Source of the DNA: Cacajao melanocephalus
Lineage: Eukaryota; Chordata; Mammalia; Primates; Pitheciidae
NCBI GenBank assembly: GCA_963573385.1
Contig: CAUYLG010063037.1
Location: 48,194 to 112,193, forward strand
Length of the DNA stretch: 64,000 nucleotides
Direction: 5' to 3'
In this document: positions 61,165 through 64,000 of the stretch, one piece after another
How positions within the stretch are numbered: position 1 is the first letter of the stretch
Layout: each line of letters opens with the position of its first letter
The notes under the pieces: generated by a model
The model's database searches: none
Told to the model about the DNA's origin: nothing
What the model saw: only the letters and a program-made list of their open reading frames with translations
Translations under genes and position numbers: made by a program

Positions 61165-61856
61165 ACTGGTCTTTCTCTAGGCTTTATTGTGCATTTCATA
61201 TCATTTGTCCCATGACTCGGCACAGAAAAGTGAGGTTTTTTGCTGTTAATCGTTTTTTTTAATGTCCTCTTACGAGGATCATTCTAAGCACAGAGAAATA
61301 ATTGCTCATGGTTAAGCACTATAAAAGAAGATCTTCCAGGTATTAATTCTTTAGGCATCCAGTTCTCAGTGAAATGTAAGAGATTTTTTATAAGGATGGG
61401 GTTTTTGACTTCATCGTCTCTAGTAGAATTTGCTCAGGTTTCCAGAGTGGCACTTTCTGGCTCTATCCTCCCATGCCTCTCAGGCATCAGCGTTTAGCAG
61501 CTGCTGCTCTCCTCTGTCCTCCTCACCCCCAGAAGTCCTTGCACATTTGTTTTATTATAAAATGCATTTGCATAGGGCACACATTAAAATTCTCTTCCCA
61601 CCAGCAAACAGTAATGTCCACAGACATTTGCATTTGCATGATCACATATCATTACTTCCCTTTAAAAAGAAAAAAGTCTTCTCATGTCATGATTCTCCTT
61701 TCCAAGGTTTGCCCTTTAAGTTATTTTTTCTTATTACACATAGATGCTTCAGTCTTTTTTCTGCATATCGAGTCCAGAATTTTCTTTTTTGAACCTTGAA
61801 TATAGAATTTTTTTGTAAATATTATTATTCTGTCTTTATTGACAAAGCCAGACTCC
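61165..61856. other. Single-copy intron
   Basis: No repeat was recognised. It contains a cluster of octamer motifs, listed separately. Confidence 0.45.
61566..61639 (-). promoter_or_regulatory. Cluster of three octamer (POU-factor) motifs
   Basis: ATTTGCAT (ATGCAAAT on the minus strand) occurs at 61566-61573, 61626-61633 and 61632-61639. The last two overlap by two bases, like a tandem POU site. No promoter context is visible and function is unproven. Confidence 0.25.
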
Positions 61857-61886
61857 TTTATTCATTTATTTATTTATTTATTTTTG
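61857..61886. repeat. (TTTA)n microsatellite
   Basis: Six TTTA-type units in single-copy DNA. Confidence 0.9.
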
Positions 61887-62133
61887 GCAGTCAATTTTTG
61901 CTGCTAGTTCCTTCCTATGACCCTAGCAAGCTGGCTCTGAGAATTTTTCACATTGGCACATTTAGAAAACAGATGTTGCTGTATTTTCTCTTCCCTGTAC
62001 CCCTTTCTTGGACAGATGCTGCATCTCCTACCCTGGGACTTAACATTAGCTCTTTTTTGGTGAAATACTTCATACAGCATCACTGAATGCACTAAATCTC
62101 TCATTTTCTCTAGCCCCACAAAGATGTGTTTTT

Positions 62134-62461
<328 letters not shown>

Positions 62462-62639
62462 TAACATTTAGGATTTCTGTTTTAGTGATAACTATGAAGA
62501 CTGTGGAACCATTGGATTGCCCTCTCCTATCTTGTTCTATAAAGGACTTGTGATATAATTAGACAAGATGTTTATAGTAGGATTTAAAGAAAAAAGTCCA
62601 AATCAAAATACCATAATGATATGGGTGCAACTATGTAAC

Positions 62640-62927
<288 letters not shown>

Positions 62928-63223
62928 CCATCCAAAAATTTTAAATCCCCCACTCCTCATTTTCTTAAGACCAGATTAAACCAGTTATCTTTCTCTTGGC
63001 ATTTCAGACAACTGTTTTTCTTTGCAGCAATAGTGAGTAGATTCTCTTTAATCTGTTTTCAAAACAATTAGTTTGTCAGTTTTTGCAGCTACTGCCTTGA
63101 TCTCATATCTCCTTCAAATTGCAATTATTAATGATGGAAAAATAATCATTGATCAGTGTCTGTCCATAGTAAAGCATAGAAGCTTTTGTACCATGTGGAA
63201 CATTACATCAAAAATAAATTATA

Positions 63224-63502
63224 GGCCGGGTGTGGTGGCTTATGCCTGTAATCCCAGCACTTTGGAAGACCAAGGTGGGCAGATCACTTGAGGTCAGGAG
63301 TTTGAGACCAGCCTGGCCAAGATGCCAAAACCCCCATCTCTACTACAAATACAAAAATTAGTCAGGTATGGTGGCACACACCTATAGTCCCAGCTACTCA
63401 GGAGGCTGAGGCAAGAAAATTGCATGAACCCAGGAGGCAGAGGTTGCAGTGAGCACTGCAATCCAGCCCGGGAAATAGAGTGAGACTCCATCTCAAAGAA
63501 AT
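63224..63502 (+). mobile_element. Alu, full dimer with 12-bp TSD
   Basis: Head 'ggccgggtgtggtggcttat'. The right arm lacks 'gagatcgcgcca'. 'aaataaattata' at 63212-63223 and 63503-63514. Confidence 0.94.
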
Positions 63503-63514
63503 AAATAAATTATA

Positions 63515-63894
63515 ATCACACATGCAACTGTTAGTATCTTAAACCAGAGTTGTACCTTATTATTGGCCTACGTCTTTTTGCAAAACATTTGCCCTCTGGA
63601 CATTATTAATTCCCATCATCAAGCTAGTCTTTTTCCTCCTTAACTCTTTCAGTATATTATTGTGCATTTGGCCCCAGTGACTATCATCTTGCTTTGATTA
63701 TCTGTTCCTCTAATTTCTTTTTTTTTTTTTTAATTTTCTTCCATTTTTTTTTTTTATTTTTGAAAGAAAAAGAGAGGAAAGAAAGTGAGAGTGAAAGAAA
63801 AAAAAAAATGTAAGAGAAAGAAAGAGGAAGAGAAAGAGGGAGAGAGAACGAGATTCTTGTTCTATTGCCCAGGCTAGAATGCAGTCTAAAAATG
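63515..63894. other. Single-copy intron, purine tract and Alu scrap
   Basis: 63515-63715 has no recognised feature. 63763-63850 is an almost pure purine run (GAAA/GAGA). A short antisense Alu remnant ('tctattgcccaggctagaat') follows at about 63858-63885, so the purine/T runs probably descend from an Alu tail. Confidence 0.6.
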
Positions 63895-64000
63895 GGTATT
63901 GAAAACTTCTTTTATGCCAATAATTGTACTTAACAATGGAGACAGGAAGGAATAAGAGATGAAAATAACAAACAAGCAGCCAACCAATATTTTATTTAAA
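63895..64000 (-). mobile_element. L2 LINE 3' terminus, cut by window end
   Basis: 'attgaaaacttcttttatgc' and 'acttaacaatggagacagga' follow the antisense L2 end. Confidence 0.5.

Overview
This is primate genomic DNA. About 75 Alu elements, in both orientations, cover roughly a third of the window. Between them lie L1, L2, MIR, MaLR/ERV LTRs and hAT-type DNA transposon fossils, and coding sequence is sparse. Nothing bacterial, plasmid or viral-genome-like is present.

The one functional gene I can support is PDSS2, subunit 2 of decaprenyl diphosphate synthase (coenzyme Q side-chain synthesis), read on the + strand. Three internal coding exons are visible at 34565-34738 (58 codons), 36753-36884 (44 codons) and 54381-54413 (11 codons). 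All have AG/GT splice borders and all are phase 0. By comparison with the human gene they are most likely exons 5, 6 and 7 of 8. The promoter, the first exons and the last exon lie outside the window. Everything else is intron: 1-34564, 34739-36752, 36885-54380 and 54414-64000. A few encoded residues differ from the human protein as I remember it, so the source may be a non-human primate. I cannot settle the species.

Layout. 1-34564: old ERV/MaLR LTRs, antisense L1M pieces, many L2 fragments, an RPS24 processed pseudogene (17005-17507, minus) and a decayed tRNA-Asp(GTC) copy (19287-19358). 34565-36884: two exons separated by a 2 kb, Alu-rich intron. 36885-54380: a same-orientation Alu array with nested insertions (38584-40770), a hAT element with an intact 8-bp target duplication inside a MIR (41357-41576), and a rearranged patch at 49995-52221. 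That patch holds an inverted duplication flanking an ERV LTR and an 83-bp tandem duplication. 54381-64000: the short exon, LTR/MER5A debris, an unidentified Lys/Pro-rich open frame (about 55940-56286, minus), a 3' L1P fragment, and the longest stretch without recognised repeats (59700-61005).

The most notable structures are the inverted duplication at 49995-50161/52068-52221, whose arms share a private Alu mutation; a near-perfect AT-rich palindrome at 10696-10782; five Alu left-arm-only insertions with target-site duplications; and the tRNA-Asp relic. I found no convincing new biological system. Element boundaries without a stated target duplication are read by eye and may be off by about 5-30 bases.
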